Below are positions 24,329 to 30,655 of a DNA stretch of 37,652 nucleotides, one piece after another. Source of the stretch: an uncultured Clostridium sp. GTDB taxonomy: Bacteria > Bacillota > Clostridia > Lachnospirales > Lachnospiraceae. Every line of letters starts with the position of its first letter. Position 1 is the stretch's first letter. The translations under genes were made by a program, and so were the position numbers. The notes below the pieces were generated by a model, which did not search any database, was not told the origin of the DNA, and worked only from the letters and a program-made list of their open reading frames with translations. The stretch covers positions 1 to 37,652 of the forward strand of contig USJW01000039.1 in NCBI GenBank assembly GCA_900555045.1, read 5' to 3'.

Positions 24329-25702
24329 TCACACGCTTCCGAGCGCCCCCGAGCGCTTCGTCTCCCCCGCCTTCTCCCGCCGGATGGAGGCCAGGACATA
24401 GATCAGGGTGTAGACGGCCATGAACCCCGACACAAAGGGCGCGATGGAGCCGATCCGGTACAGATTGTCCGGCCAGTAGGTGTAGACCACGTAAATCAGA
24501 GGCATGCGCAGCGCCAGTGCGCCGAAGCAGCAGCTGACCATGGTGAATATCGTCTTGGCGCGCCCGTTCAAATAGCCGTTTAAGCAGAACACGAAGCTGA
24601 CAGCCAGGTAGTCGTAGCTGCAGGACCTAAAGAAGGGGATCCCCTCCCGGATAATGTCCGCGTCGTTTGTGAACATGCCGATCATGGTCTGGGGCGAAAA
24701 CTGGGCCCACAGCCAGAACAGGGCGGAGGCCGCCACCGCGAAGCCCAGCCCCGCAAACAGGGACTCCCTGGCCCGCTCCGGCTTCCCGGCCCCGTAGTTC
24801 TGTGCCGTCACTGCGGCCAGTGCGTTGGCCGTGGAGGTGGCCGGAAGCATGGCGAACACGTCGTACTTGCTGGCGATGCCCACCGCGGCCGCCGCGTACA
24901 CGCCCAGCCGGTTGGTCACGCTGGTCAGGTACAGAAAGGAGAGCCGTACCATGCACTCCTGGAGGGAGATGGGGATCCCCACCGCCGCCAGCTCCCGCAC
25001 CTTAGCCCCGTCGATACGCAAATTGGCCAGGCTGAATGTGAAGATAAAGCGGCTGCGGTTTAGGTAAACGATGGCGCAGAACATGCTGATGGCCTGGGAG
25101 CCGATGGTGGCTATGGCCACGCCCGCCACGCCCAGCCCGGCGTACTTCACCAGGATCACATCCCCGGCCACATTTAGCGCGCAGGAGAGCGCGATGAACA
25201 TCATGGGGCGCTTGGAGTCGCCGTAGCCGCGTAGGATCGCGCTGATGGCGTTGTAGCCGCAGATGAAAAAGATACCGCAGCTGCAGATCACCACGTACTG
25301 CCTCGCCAGCGCGAAGGAGGGCGCGGGCGTCTTGAGAAGCTCCAGGATCGGTGTCACAAACAGCAGCATGAGAACCGTGAGCATGATCGCCACCACCGCG
25401 AACACAGACAGCGTGGTGCCGATGGTCTTTCTGACCTCGTCCTTGGCGTTCATGCCGGTGTATTTCCCCACCAGGATCGTGCTCCCTAACGTCAGGCCCG
25501 TGATCATGCTGGTGATAATCTGGGTCACCTGGGTGCCCGTGGACACCGCCGCCACGCTCTCCGGCGAGCAGTACCTGCCAATCACAAACAGATCCACCGC
25601 CCCGTACAGGGCCTGGATTAAGTTGGCGATGATAAATGGGACGGTAAACACCAGAAGGGTCTTTATCACGTTTCCCTGCGTTAGATTCTGTTCCTGTTTC
25701 AT
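24329..25702 (-). CDS. MATE family efflux transporter
   Basis: 457 residues with about twelve predicted membrane helices. The ATG at 25702 has GGAGG eight bases upstream; the ATG at 25717 has no site. Family landmarks are TLLVFTVPFIIANLIQALYGAVDLFVIGR, where the final AVDLFVIGR is typical of the DinF/NorM-like branch, LGSTILVGKYTG, and in the second half VGIASKYDVFAMLPATSTANALAAVTAQN. MATE pumps export cationic drugs or metabolites using Na+ or H+ gradients. Its promoter has the 19-bp spacer and dyad of MerR-regulated genes. A BmrR-like MerR regulator is encoded about 800 bp upstream on the same strand, so drug-inducible control is likely. Confidence 0.93.
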   Translation of the reverse strand: MKQEQNLTQGNVIKTLLVFTVPFIIANLIQALYGAVDLFVIGRYCSPESVAAVSTGTQVTQIITSMITGLTLGSTILVGKYTGMNAKDEVRKTIGTTLSVFAVVAIMLTVLMLLFVTPILELLKTPAPSFALARQYVVICSCGIFFICGYNAISAILRGYGDSKRPMMFIALSCALNVAGDVILVKYAGLGVAGVAIATIGSQAISMFCAIVYLNRSRFIFTFSLANLRIDGAKVRELAAVGIPISLQECMVRLSFLYLTSVTNRLGVYAAAAVGIASKYDVFAMLPATSTANALAAVTAQNYGAGKPERARESLFAGLGFAVAASALFWLWAQFSPQTMIGMFTNDADIIREGIPFFRSCSYDYLAVSFVFCLNGYLNGRAKTIFTMVSCCFGALALRMPLIYVVYTYWPDNLYRIGSIAPFVSGFMAVYTLIYVLASIRREKAGETKRSGALGSV

Positions 25703-25820
25703 TTCGTATTCCTCCAAGGACGCAACTCTGATGTAATTGCGTTTCGTACAGTCGCAAAAATGGCTTTGTGAGCGGGTGGCAGAGCCTTGGACAGCGCATA
25801 GCCATTTCCTGTTACATAAA

Positions 25821-25851
25821 AAAATAAACCCTCCAGTAACTAGAGGGTCAA
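25821..25851 (-). promoter_or_regulatory. MerR-type promoter/operator of the MATE gene
   Basis: On the minus strand -35 TTGACC (25851-25846) and -10 TATTTT (25826-25821) are 19 bp apart, the overlong spacing that MerR-family activators correct by twisting DNA. The spacer contains the dyad ACCCTC (25828-25833) / GAGGGT (25843-25848) with an inner AGT/ACT pair centred at 25838. Transcription would start near 25814, leaving a leader of about 110 bases. Confidence 0.8.
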
Positions 25852-25876
25852 GCGGTTTTTGAATTTATTGAATTTA

Positions 25877-26001
25877 TTATGTCAAGCCCGGGACAAAAAT
25901 TTCATTTTCCCATATCTTTTCTTTCTTCCATAATATGTGTATAGTGTCGAACTTTATTGTCGCAATCTCCGCCACTCTTATGTCAAGCCCATGACAAAAA
26001 A
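25877..26001. repeat. Pair of TTATGTCAAGCCC-NN-GACAAAAA repeats
   Basis: Near-identical 24-base units at 25877-25900 and 25978-26001 are 101 bp apart in the same orientation. Each contains TGTC...GACA as a 16-bp imperfect palindrome. They flank AT-rich sequence with no gene. They could be two sites for one regulator or the end of a lost insertion sequence with internal repeats. Confidence 0.5.
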
Positions 26002-26016
26002 TATTTGATGATAACT

Positions 26017-26045
26017 AAAAAGGCACTTGAAAACTCCAAGTGCCT
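26017..26045 (-). terminator. Terminator of the toxin mRNA
   Basis: On the minus strand AGGCACTTG (26045-26037), a 7-base loop and CAAGTGCCT (26029-26021) are followed by TTTT (26020-26017). It would end the toxin transcript after an unusually long 3' untranslated region of about 100 bases, which is the region complementary to the antisense RNA. The hairpin overlaps the antitoxin -35. Confidence 0.75.
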
Positions 26046-26055
26046 AGTGTATAAT
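26027..26055 (+). promoter_or_regulatory. Promoter of the antitoxin RNA
   Basis: TTGAAA (26027-26032), a 17-bp spacer and a perfect TATAAT (26050-26055) point rightwards towards the toxin gene. No open reading frame follows before the terminator at 26109-26150, so the product is a short RNA. Confidence 0.75.
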
Positions 26056-26061
26056 CAAAGC

Positions 26062-26150
26062 AGAAAGGTAATCAGATACAAAATCTGATGCCCTCAGTTA
26101 AATGGAATAAAAAATAGCATCTAACTTTGGACGGTGGGATGCTATTTTTT
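26062..26150 (+). ncRNA. Predicted antisense antitoxin RNA of a type I toxin-antitoxin pair
   Basis: About 90 bases from the predicted start near 26062 to the T-run at 26150. It contains the hairpin ATCAGAT / ATCTGAT (26071-26089) and ends in the 13-bp hairpin. It is fully complementary to the 3' untranslated region and last codons of the convergent toxin mRNA, as in the convergent type I loci known in Clostridioides difficile. The boundaries are inferred from promoter and terminator only. Confidence 0.65.
26109..26150 (+). terminator. Terminator of the antitoxin RNA (bidirectional hairpin)
   Basis: AAAAAATAGCATC (26109-26121) pairs perfectly with GATGCTATTTTTT (26138-26150) around a 16-base loop. 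T6 ends the + strand transcript. The A-run makes it a possible second terminator for the minus-strand toxin mRNA too. Confidence 0.8.
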
Positions 26151-26225
26151 ATTGTGTTTGTTGTCTATGTATGACAATGCCGCAAATATAACAAGCAATA
26201 AGGTTAAAACTTCCATTATGCTCAT
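26142..26225 (-). CDS. Small holin-like type I toxin, 27 residues
   Basis: ATG at 26225 to TAG at 26142. The peptide starts MSIMEVLTLLLVIFAALSYI, one uninterrupted membrane helix, and ends with a charged tail (DNKHNKK). This is the plan of the small hydrophobic type I toxins (Fst/TxpA/BsrG and 'putative holin-like toxin' families). GAGAGGGTGG five bases upstream is the ribosome binding site. It can be masked by pairing of CCCTCT with AGAGGG in the leader (26234-26239 with 26252-26257). It has its own promoter, a long 3' tail and a convergent antisense RNA. The expected action is membrane depolarisation when antisense RNA is lost. Too short for routine gene callers. Confidence 0.72.
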   Translation of the reverse strand: MSIMEVLTLLLVIFAALSYIDNKHNKK

Positions 26226-26302
26226 GGGCACCACCCTCTCTTTCTTTTACTAGAGGGCACACAATTTGCATCCTATTCTTTCTGATCTGAAAATACATAG
26301 TT

Positions 26303-26331
26303 ATTTTATCATAAATCTTATGATGCATCAA
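26303..26331 (-). promoter_or_regulatory. Promoter of the toxin gene
   Basis: On the minus strand TTGATG (26331-26326), a 17-bp spacer and TAAAAT (26308-26303) give a start near 26296 and a leader of about 70 bases. The leader contains the hairpin that can hide the toxin ribosome binding site. Bases 26,332-26,526 are AT-rich; AAACGCATTT occurs twice (about 26404 and 26513), and no gene is seen there. Confidence 0.6.
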
Positions 26332-26526
26332 TTTATTTATCTCAATCATTTTGTTCCCTGAGAATATATTCGATATTATATGACGCTACTTTAACTCATA
26401 TTGAAACGCATTTTATCGAATCCTGTCGTCGCGACCTTTGGCATACACACATAAGTTTTTATACCCTCCCCCACGGAGTGCGACATACAGCGGGATAGAA
26501 AATATGTTGATAAAACGCATTTCTAC

Positions 26527-27348
26527 TCACCCCTCGCTGCGCACCGGCACCTGCAGTTCCGTCACATACTGGCTCAAGTCCTGGGTAAAGCCCGAGTCAA
26601 TCCAGGTGATCTCCACCGAGTCCCCGGCCGGGGCCAGGCCCTGCTCCTCCATGGCGGCAAACAGCCTCTCATAGTACTGCGCGGACTCCTGGTGGGTGCC
26701 TGAGTACAGGATGGTCAGGTAGTCCCCGCCCGGCAGCATATGCGCCTCGCCCTGGTAATTGTCCTCCTCCTCCAAAAACACGAAGATCCCCGAGAACCGG
26801 GTGGGCGTGCCCTTCTGAAGATCCGCAAGCTCCGCCGTGACCCCCACCTTTCCCAGGAACATCACTGGTTTCAGATCGTTCATCCGTTCCAGTTCCCGCA
26901 GGGGGTATTCCAGACTCTCACCCTGGGAAATCTGGCGGCGCAGAAACGCCACCGGCCGCTCCGGGAAGCGGACCAGGCGGACCTCCTCCATGGGCGCGTT
27001 TAAGGCGTAGCGCAGCTGGTCCAGCCTGAGGTTCAGCTTTCGCTCCATGTTCCGAAGCTGGTTTAACTGTTCCCTGGTGGCGATCAGCTGGTCCTCCAGA
27101 ATCCGCTCCATGGTCCTGGCATCCCGGTTCTCGAAAAACTGCTTCATCTTCTCCAACGGCATGTTCAGAGTCCGCAGGTATTTGATCGTGTTCAGCCTCT
27201 CAAACTGCCTGGTGGAATAATAACGGTATCCATTGTCCGGATTCACACTCTCCGGCTTCAAAAGCCCGATATCGTCGTAGTATCGGAGCGTGCGGATATT
27301 CACCTGAAACAGCTCCGCCATCTCGCCGATGGTAAATAGTTCTTTCAT
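26527..27348 (-). CDS. MerR family regulator with GyrI-like effector domain (BmrR type)
   Basis: 273 residues. Residues 1-75 form the MerR winged helix (LFTIGEMAELFQVNIRTLRY, YDDIGLLKPESVNPDNGYRY). A dimerisation coiled coil follows (about 75-120, RILEDQLIATREQLNQLRNM). Residues about 120-270 form a GyrI/BmrR-like small-molecule-binding domain (VRLVRFPERPVAFLRRQ, PGGDYLTILYSGTHQESAQY, EITWIDSG). BmrR-type proteins bind amphipathic cations and activate efflux genes at promoters with 19-bp spacers. Exactly such a promoter drives the MATE gene downstream on the same strand. GGAGGAG lies before the ATG at 27348. Confidence 0.93.
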   Translation of the reverse strand: MKELFTIGEMAELFQVNIRTLRYYDDIGLLKPESVNPDNGYRYYSTRQFERLNTIKYLRTLNMPLEKMKQFFENRDARTMERILEDQLIATREQLNQLRNMERKLNLRLDQLRYALNAPMEEVRLVRFPERPVAFLRRQISQGESLEYPLRELERMNDLKPVMFLGKVGVTAELADLQKGTPTRFSGIFVFLEEEDNYQGEAHMLPGGDYLTILYSGTHQESAQYYERLFAAMEEQGLAPAGDSVEITWIDSGFTQDLSQYVTELQVPVRSEG

Positions 27349-27422
27349 AGTCGTATCTCCTCCCGGCGCGCCGTCTCCGGATCATCTCTTAGGTGTCTGC
27401 CGCGAAAGCTCCTGGCCTGCTC

Positions 27423-27578
27423 TCACCAGCTTTCCCGATCCGCCTTCATCCTTCGGCGGGCCATTCTCCGGTTTTGGCGCTTGTATTTTCTCCATCCCTT
27501 GTGATTAACCGCCCAACAGGCGTACGCCCGGTCAAATTTATCCTCGCGGGACAGCCGCTTCCAAAGCCCTTTTCTCAT
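27423..27578 (-). CDS. Small highly basic protein, 51 residues, function unknown
   Basis: The start ATG at 27578 overlaps the stop of the DUF6933 gene (ATGA), a sign of translational coupling. The peptide is rich in Arg and Lys (MRKGLWKRLSREDKFDRAYA, then KGWRKYKRQNRRMARRRMKA) with three Trp, and has no membrane segment. It may bind nucleic acid or a partner through charge. I do not recognise a named family. A longer frame begins upstream at 27677 but lies inside the neighbour gene and is not favoured. Confidence 0.6.
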   Translation of the reverse strand: MRKGLWKRLSREDKFDRAYACWAVNHKGWRKYKRQNRRMARRRMKADRESW

Positions 27579-28669
27579 GTCTTTTTCCGCCCCTTCTTCT
27601 CGCAGACCGGAGGCACCCCGGGCTTCTGGTCCCTGTGGAAGGCCCGGCACTCCTCGCAGTGTCCGCGGCGCGGGCATTTGCGGCGGCAGGGGCAGGTGGG
27701 ATCAGCTGATGGGGCTGGGGAGGTGCTGGCGGCTGATGGGATTGAGCAAGGATCAGCAGCCGACGGGCTTGGGCCAGGATCAACACCCGACGGGCTTGAG
27801 CCAAGATCCGCAGCCGACGGGCTTGGGCCAGGATCTGCAGCCGACGGGCTTGGGCCAGAACCAGCAGCCGACGGGCTTGAGCTAGGATCAGCAGCCGACG
27901 GGCTTGGGCCAGGATCTGCAGCCGACGGGCTTGAGCCAGGACCAGCAGCCGACGGGCTTGAGCTAGGATCAGCAGCCGACGGGCTTGGGCCAGAACCAGC
28001 AGCGGCTGGGCTTGGGCCAGGACCAGCGGCGCCTGGGATTTTGCAGGTGCCCGCAGCGGCCGATAGGCTTGCACATAGCCTGTCAGCCACTGAAATAACA
28101 CATGCACCGCCTCCTCCCGTCCCTGCCATGCACTCTCCGCAATCCGCCTGCGCGCTCACAACCCCATTTTTTTCCATATCCATCCCCAGAAACACCTCCG
28201 GCCGTCCCTTCGTCTCCGCCCCTGCGGTCTTTAAAACATTCCCGTTCACAAACCGGCAAACCGCCGGCTGGAACTGCCGGTCCTCCTCGATCTTCATGGG
28301 CGCGGCCTGCAAAAAGTCCGTCATGCGGTTCAACGCCGCTACCGGCCGCCTTCCGTGGGTCTTCGTAAACTGCACCTTCCCCGCCGCACGAAAATACGCC
28401 TCCACGGTCTCCTCGCTGTATCCGACAGTCAGAAGCCCTCTTCGGATCGCTTCCAGGACTTTTCCCTCCAATTTTTCCCAGTCCGCCCACTCCATCTTCC
28501 AGAGAATCACGGTGAACGCGTTGGAGGCGTTGACCGCCATCAGCGTGTTCTCGCCGTGATAGCGGATCACATGGAGGTCCCAGCAGAAAAACAGATTCTC
28601 CGGCTCCCCGTAAGCGGGTGTTTTCCACCGCAAAAACTTTTGTAACGGGATTGTAATTCCAAACTGCAT
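27575..28669 (-). CDS. DUF6933-like protein with 9-residue tandem repeats and Cys-rich C-terminal domain
   Basis: 364 residues in three parts. Residues 1-165 (MQFGITIPLQKFLR, YHGENTLMAVNASNAFTVIL) look like the DUF6933 family, whose role is unknown. Residues 216-323 are twelve copies of a 9-residue Pro/Ser/Ala unit such as DPGPSPSAA, a flexible linker. Residues 324-357 form a compact Cys-rich unit with Cys326, 328, 332, 338, 341 and 356 (CPCRRKCPRRGHCEEC), which resembles small stand-alone clostridial proteins and probably binds zinc. The ATG at 28669 follows GAGGAGGAG at a longish spacing. It lies 23 bp after the DUF1848 gene and overlaps the small basic gene, so the three look like one operon. 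The fusion is unusual. Confidence 0.75.
   Translation of the reverse strand: MQFGITIPLQKFLRWKTPAYGEPENLFFCWDLHVIRYHGENTLMAVNASNAFTVILWKMEWADWEKLEGKVLEAIRRGLLTVGYSEETVEAYFRAAGKVQFTKTHGRRPVAALNRMTDFLQAAPMKIEEDRQFQPAVCRFVNGNVLKTAGAETKGRPEVFLGMDMEKNGVVSAQADCGECMAGTGGGGACVISVADRLCASLSAAAGTCKIPGAAGPGPSPAAAGSGPSPSAADPSSSPSAAGPGSSPSAADPGPSPSAADPSSSPSAAGSGPSPSAADPGPSPSAADLGSSPSGVDPGPSPSAADPCSIPSAASTSPAPSADPTCPCRRKCPRRGHCEECRAFHRDQKPGVPPVCEKKGRKKT
27701..28024 (-). repeat. 27-bp tandem repeat, about twelve units
   Basis: CGACGGGCTT recurs with an exact 27-bp step (27,761, 27,788, 27,815, 27,842 and on). Three variants (SSSP, GPSP, GSSP types) are interleaved, which suggests growth by unequal exchange of multi-unit blocks. 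The period is a multiple of three, so length changes keep the frame. Confidence 0.9.
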
Positions 28670-28692
28670 CGCGATTTTTTGCTCCTCCTCAT

Positions 28693-29649
28693 CTATCGAT
28701 CCGGGTCGTTTTCGTCGAACAGGCTCAGCTGCCTGACCTTAAAGGACCGCACGGCCCGCTCACGCACCACATCCTCCGGCTTAAGCGGCGGCCCGAGCAC
28801 CGTGGAATTCTGGTCAAACGCCCGGCTGTTTTCCAGGATCCGGGCCCTCGAAAAGTTGGCGTAGCAGTACGCGCAGCCGTTCAGGCATGTGTTGTAGGCG
28901 CCCACGTCCACGCTCTCCGCGCAGCCGCACTCCGCCCTCTGGTTCCCGTCCTTCCGGCACTGGATCCTTAAGCCGGTCAGGCGCTCGATCCGCGCAGGAT
29001 CGATGCAGCTGCCGTGGGCAATGCCCGCACTGGACAAATCCACCGCCTCTGCGCAGGCCTCAATGGCCATCCCGCAGTCCGCGGCGATTTTTGCCATGCT
29101 CCCGGCCAGACAAAGCATCTCCTCCGTCCCCATGGGCTCCATCCCAAGGCGCTCCATGTTTTTTCGGATCTTCTGGTACATGTCCAAGAAGCTGATCACC
29201 GCCAGGTCCGTGTACCCGGTGAGCTCCCCCGCGATCTTGGCGAACGCCTTTAAGTGGTACTCCGGCGTGTAGCGCCTGCTGATGAAGATGGGGTCGTAGC
29301 GCCAGACCACCCGACCAAAGCCCAACTCCCTGGCCAGCTGTTTGAAGGTTGGGATCAGCACACGTTGCTTGTCCGGAAGCCCCGCCTCCACATCGGGCCC
29401 GTAGCCGGTGAGCGTGAACTGGAAATAAAAGTCATAGGCGGACAGCTCATCCAGCCGCCCCAGCATGGGACCCGGATTTTTGGTCCAGAACACGATGCAG
29501 TCCACCGCCTCCGGTGCCAATGATATGCGGCTGATCTGCCCGGCGTTGAACGGATTTCTCACGTCCAGAAATCCCTCCTTCACCCGGTTTAAAAACCAGT
29601 CGCTGTAATAATTTGGCAGATCTGTTCTGCGGCTTGCGCTGAGTATCAT
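28693..29649 (-). CDS. DUF1848 family protein with C-terminal CX3CX2C motif
   Basis: 318 residues from the ATG at 29649, which has GGAGG seven bases upstream; the frame is open to 29703 without a site. The family's opening MILSASRRTDLPNYYSDWF and VRNPFNAGQISRISL, then DCIVFWTKNPGPML, FTLTGYG and VVWRYDPIF, are all visible. Near the end Cys255, Cys259 and Cys262 form CLNGCAYC, the spacing of the radical-SAM iron-sulfur motif, but at the C-terminus rather than the N-terminus. Other cysteines (C240, C242) are near. The biochemical role of DUF1848 is not established; an iron-sulfur enzyme is a reasonable inference. It lies 29 bp after the von Willebrand A gene. Confidence 0.88.
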   Translation of the reverse strand: MILSASRRTDLPNYYSDWFLNRVKEGFLDVRNPFNAGQISRISLAPEAVDCIVFWTKNPGPMLGRLDELSAYDFYFQFTLTGYGPDVEAGLPDKQRVLIPTFKQLARELGFGRVVWRYDPIFISRRYTPEYHLKAFAKIAGELTGYTDLAVISFLDMYQKIRKNMERLGMEPMGTEEMLCLAGSMAKIAADCGMAIEACAEAVDLSSAGIAHGSCIDPARIERLTGLRIQCRKDGNQRAECGCAESVDVGAYNTCLNGCAYCYANFSRARILENSRAFDQNSTVLGPPLKPEDVVRERAVRSFKVRQLSLFDENDPDR

Positions 29650-29678
29650 CCGTCTTCCTCCGTATGTGTTCCCGTGCT

Positions 29679-30329
29679 TTAGGGCTGTGGGTGTCCTGCG
29701 CACCGGGCTTCAACCATCTTTTTCCATCTATCGTCCGGCCGCTCCTTGCCACTGCGCGTCTGGCGCAGGAACTCTCCCACCGCCTCGAAATTCGCGACAG
29801 TTCCCCGGCTGTCGGACTGGTAGTTAGCCGCTCGGTCGGCTTCAATTCCCAAGCTCTCCGCCTCCGCCACGGCGTCCATGTTGGCTCCCAAAAACAGGAA
29901 TTCCCATTCCGCCTCCCGGCACTGCCGGATCATATCCTGAACCTGCGATCGGCTAAATTTCTGACTGGCATTTTCCAGGCCATCCGTGATGATCACAAAA
30001 ATCACCTTTCCCGGGCGCCCGGTATCCGCCGCGCTGCGGTGACTGCGCCGGATCCTCCTGATCGTCCGACCGACCGCGTCCAGAAGGGCTGTGGTTCCCC
30101 GCACATAGTACTGCCTGTCCGTCATGGGAAGCACCTCCTTGATGGGAACCCGGTTGTGCAGCAGCTCGTAGCGGTCGTCAAACAGCACGGTCGTCACCAC
30201 CGCCTCCCCGTCTAAATCCTTCTGCCGCCTCATCATGGAATTAAAGCCCCCGATGGTGTCCCCCTCCAGTCCTCCCATGGAGCCACTGCGGTCCAAAATA
30301 AATACCACTTCCGTCAAATTTTCTTTCAT
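29679..30329 (-). CDS. Von Willebrand factor type A domain protein
   Basis: 216 residues from the ATG at 30329 (AAGGAGG seven bases upstream); the open frame to 30488 includes the remains of another gene. The metal-ion-dependent adhesion site is intact: VVFILDRSGSMGG (DxSxS), a threonine in YVRGTTALLDAV, and VIIITDG-type VIFVIITDGLENAS. No signal peptide, so it is cytoplasmic, like the TerY-like VWA proteins that organise other proteins in stress and defence loci. A perfect 16-bp palindrome lies just upstream. It heads the run of minus-strand genes down to the MerR regulator. Confidence 0.88.
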   Translation of the reverse strand: MKENLTEVVFILDRSGSMGGLEGDTIGGFNSMMRRQKDLDGEAVVTTVLFDDRYELLHNRVPIKEVLPMTDRQYYVRGTTALLDAVGRTIRRIRRSHRSAADTGRPGKVIFVIITDGLENASQKFSRSQVQDMIRQCREAEWEFLFLGANMDAVAEAESLGIEADRAANYQSDSRGTVANFEAVGEFLRQTRSGKERPDDRWKKMVEARCAGHPQP

Positions 30330-30348
30330 TGTGTTTCCTCCTTGCTCG

Positions 30349-30364
30349 ATTCTGAGCTCAGAAT
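30349..30364. promoter_or_regulatory. 16-bp perfect palindrome upstream of the VWA gene
   Basis: ATTCTGAGCTCAGAAT lies 20-35 bases before the VWA start codon. It directly follows, and overlaps by a few bases, a TTATTCT that could be the -10. A symmetric site at a promoter suggests a dimeric repressor; no cognate regulator is obvious. Confidence 0.45.
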
Positions 30365-30411
30365 AACACAGAAAAACGGTTGAATGGTCGTCCGTCAGGC
30401 GACATTTTCCC

Positions 30412-30539
30412 TCACACACCCAAGAGCGGCTGGTCGAAGCAGAACAGCGCCTCATTGATGGCGTAAATGTCATACTGCCCCCGCTCAAGGAAATACCGGA
30501 CTATAGCATGATATCCTTATGTACAATCTGAAATGGCAT
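30412..30539 (-). pseudogene. Internally deleted macro-domain (ADP-ribose-binding) protein gene
   Basis: An ATG at 30539 (another at 30545) follows GGGAGGGG and reads MPFQIVHKDI, the usual start of bacterial macro-domain proteins, then stops within four codons. In the shifted frame the sequence from 30510 reads HAIVRYFLERGQYDIYAINE and ends in FDQPLLGV at 30412. This strongly resembles the C-terminus of the longer macro-domain proteins of Firmicutes. About 300 residues that should lie between are missing, so start and tail are joined by one large internal deletion. The family match is from memory of related proteins. It lies between TspO and the VWA gene; bases 30,540-30,655 hold nothing else that I can support. 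Confidence 0.6.
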
Positions 30540-30655
30540 AGCCATACCCCTCCCAACGATTATTTAGCACATAGCCCTTCCCTTCTCCCCTTCCGCGCAG
30601 GTCGTTTCCGCCCGGGAGGGGATATTTCGCCAAAAGGGAAGTGCGCCTGCTTCCT

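Noticed and set aside
26149..26349. 66-residue minus-strand frame over the toxin leader
   Set aside because: It is in a different frame from the toxin, has no ribosome binding site and would include the toxin promoter.
27701..28024. Regular 27-bp repeats could be taken for a CRISPR array
   Set aside because: There are no unique spacers; the repeats are contiguous, in frame and encode a 9-residue protein repeat.
27538..28107. 189-residue minus-strand frame with repeated QARRLLVLA
   Set aside because: It is the frame-shifted reading of the 27-bp repeat inside the DUF6933-fusion gene; its repetitive content comes only from the DNA repeat.
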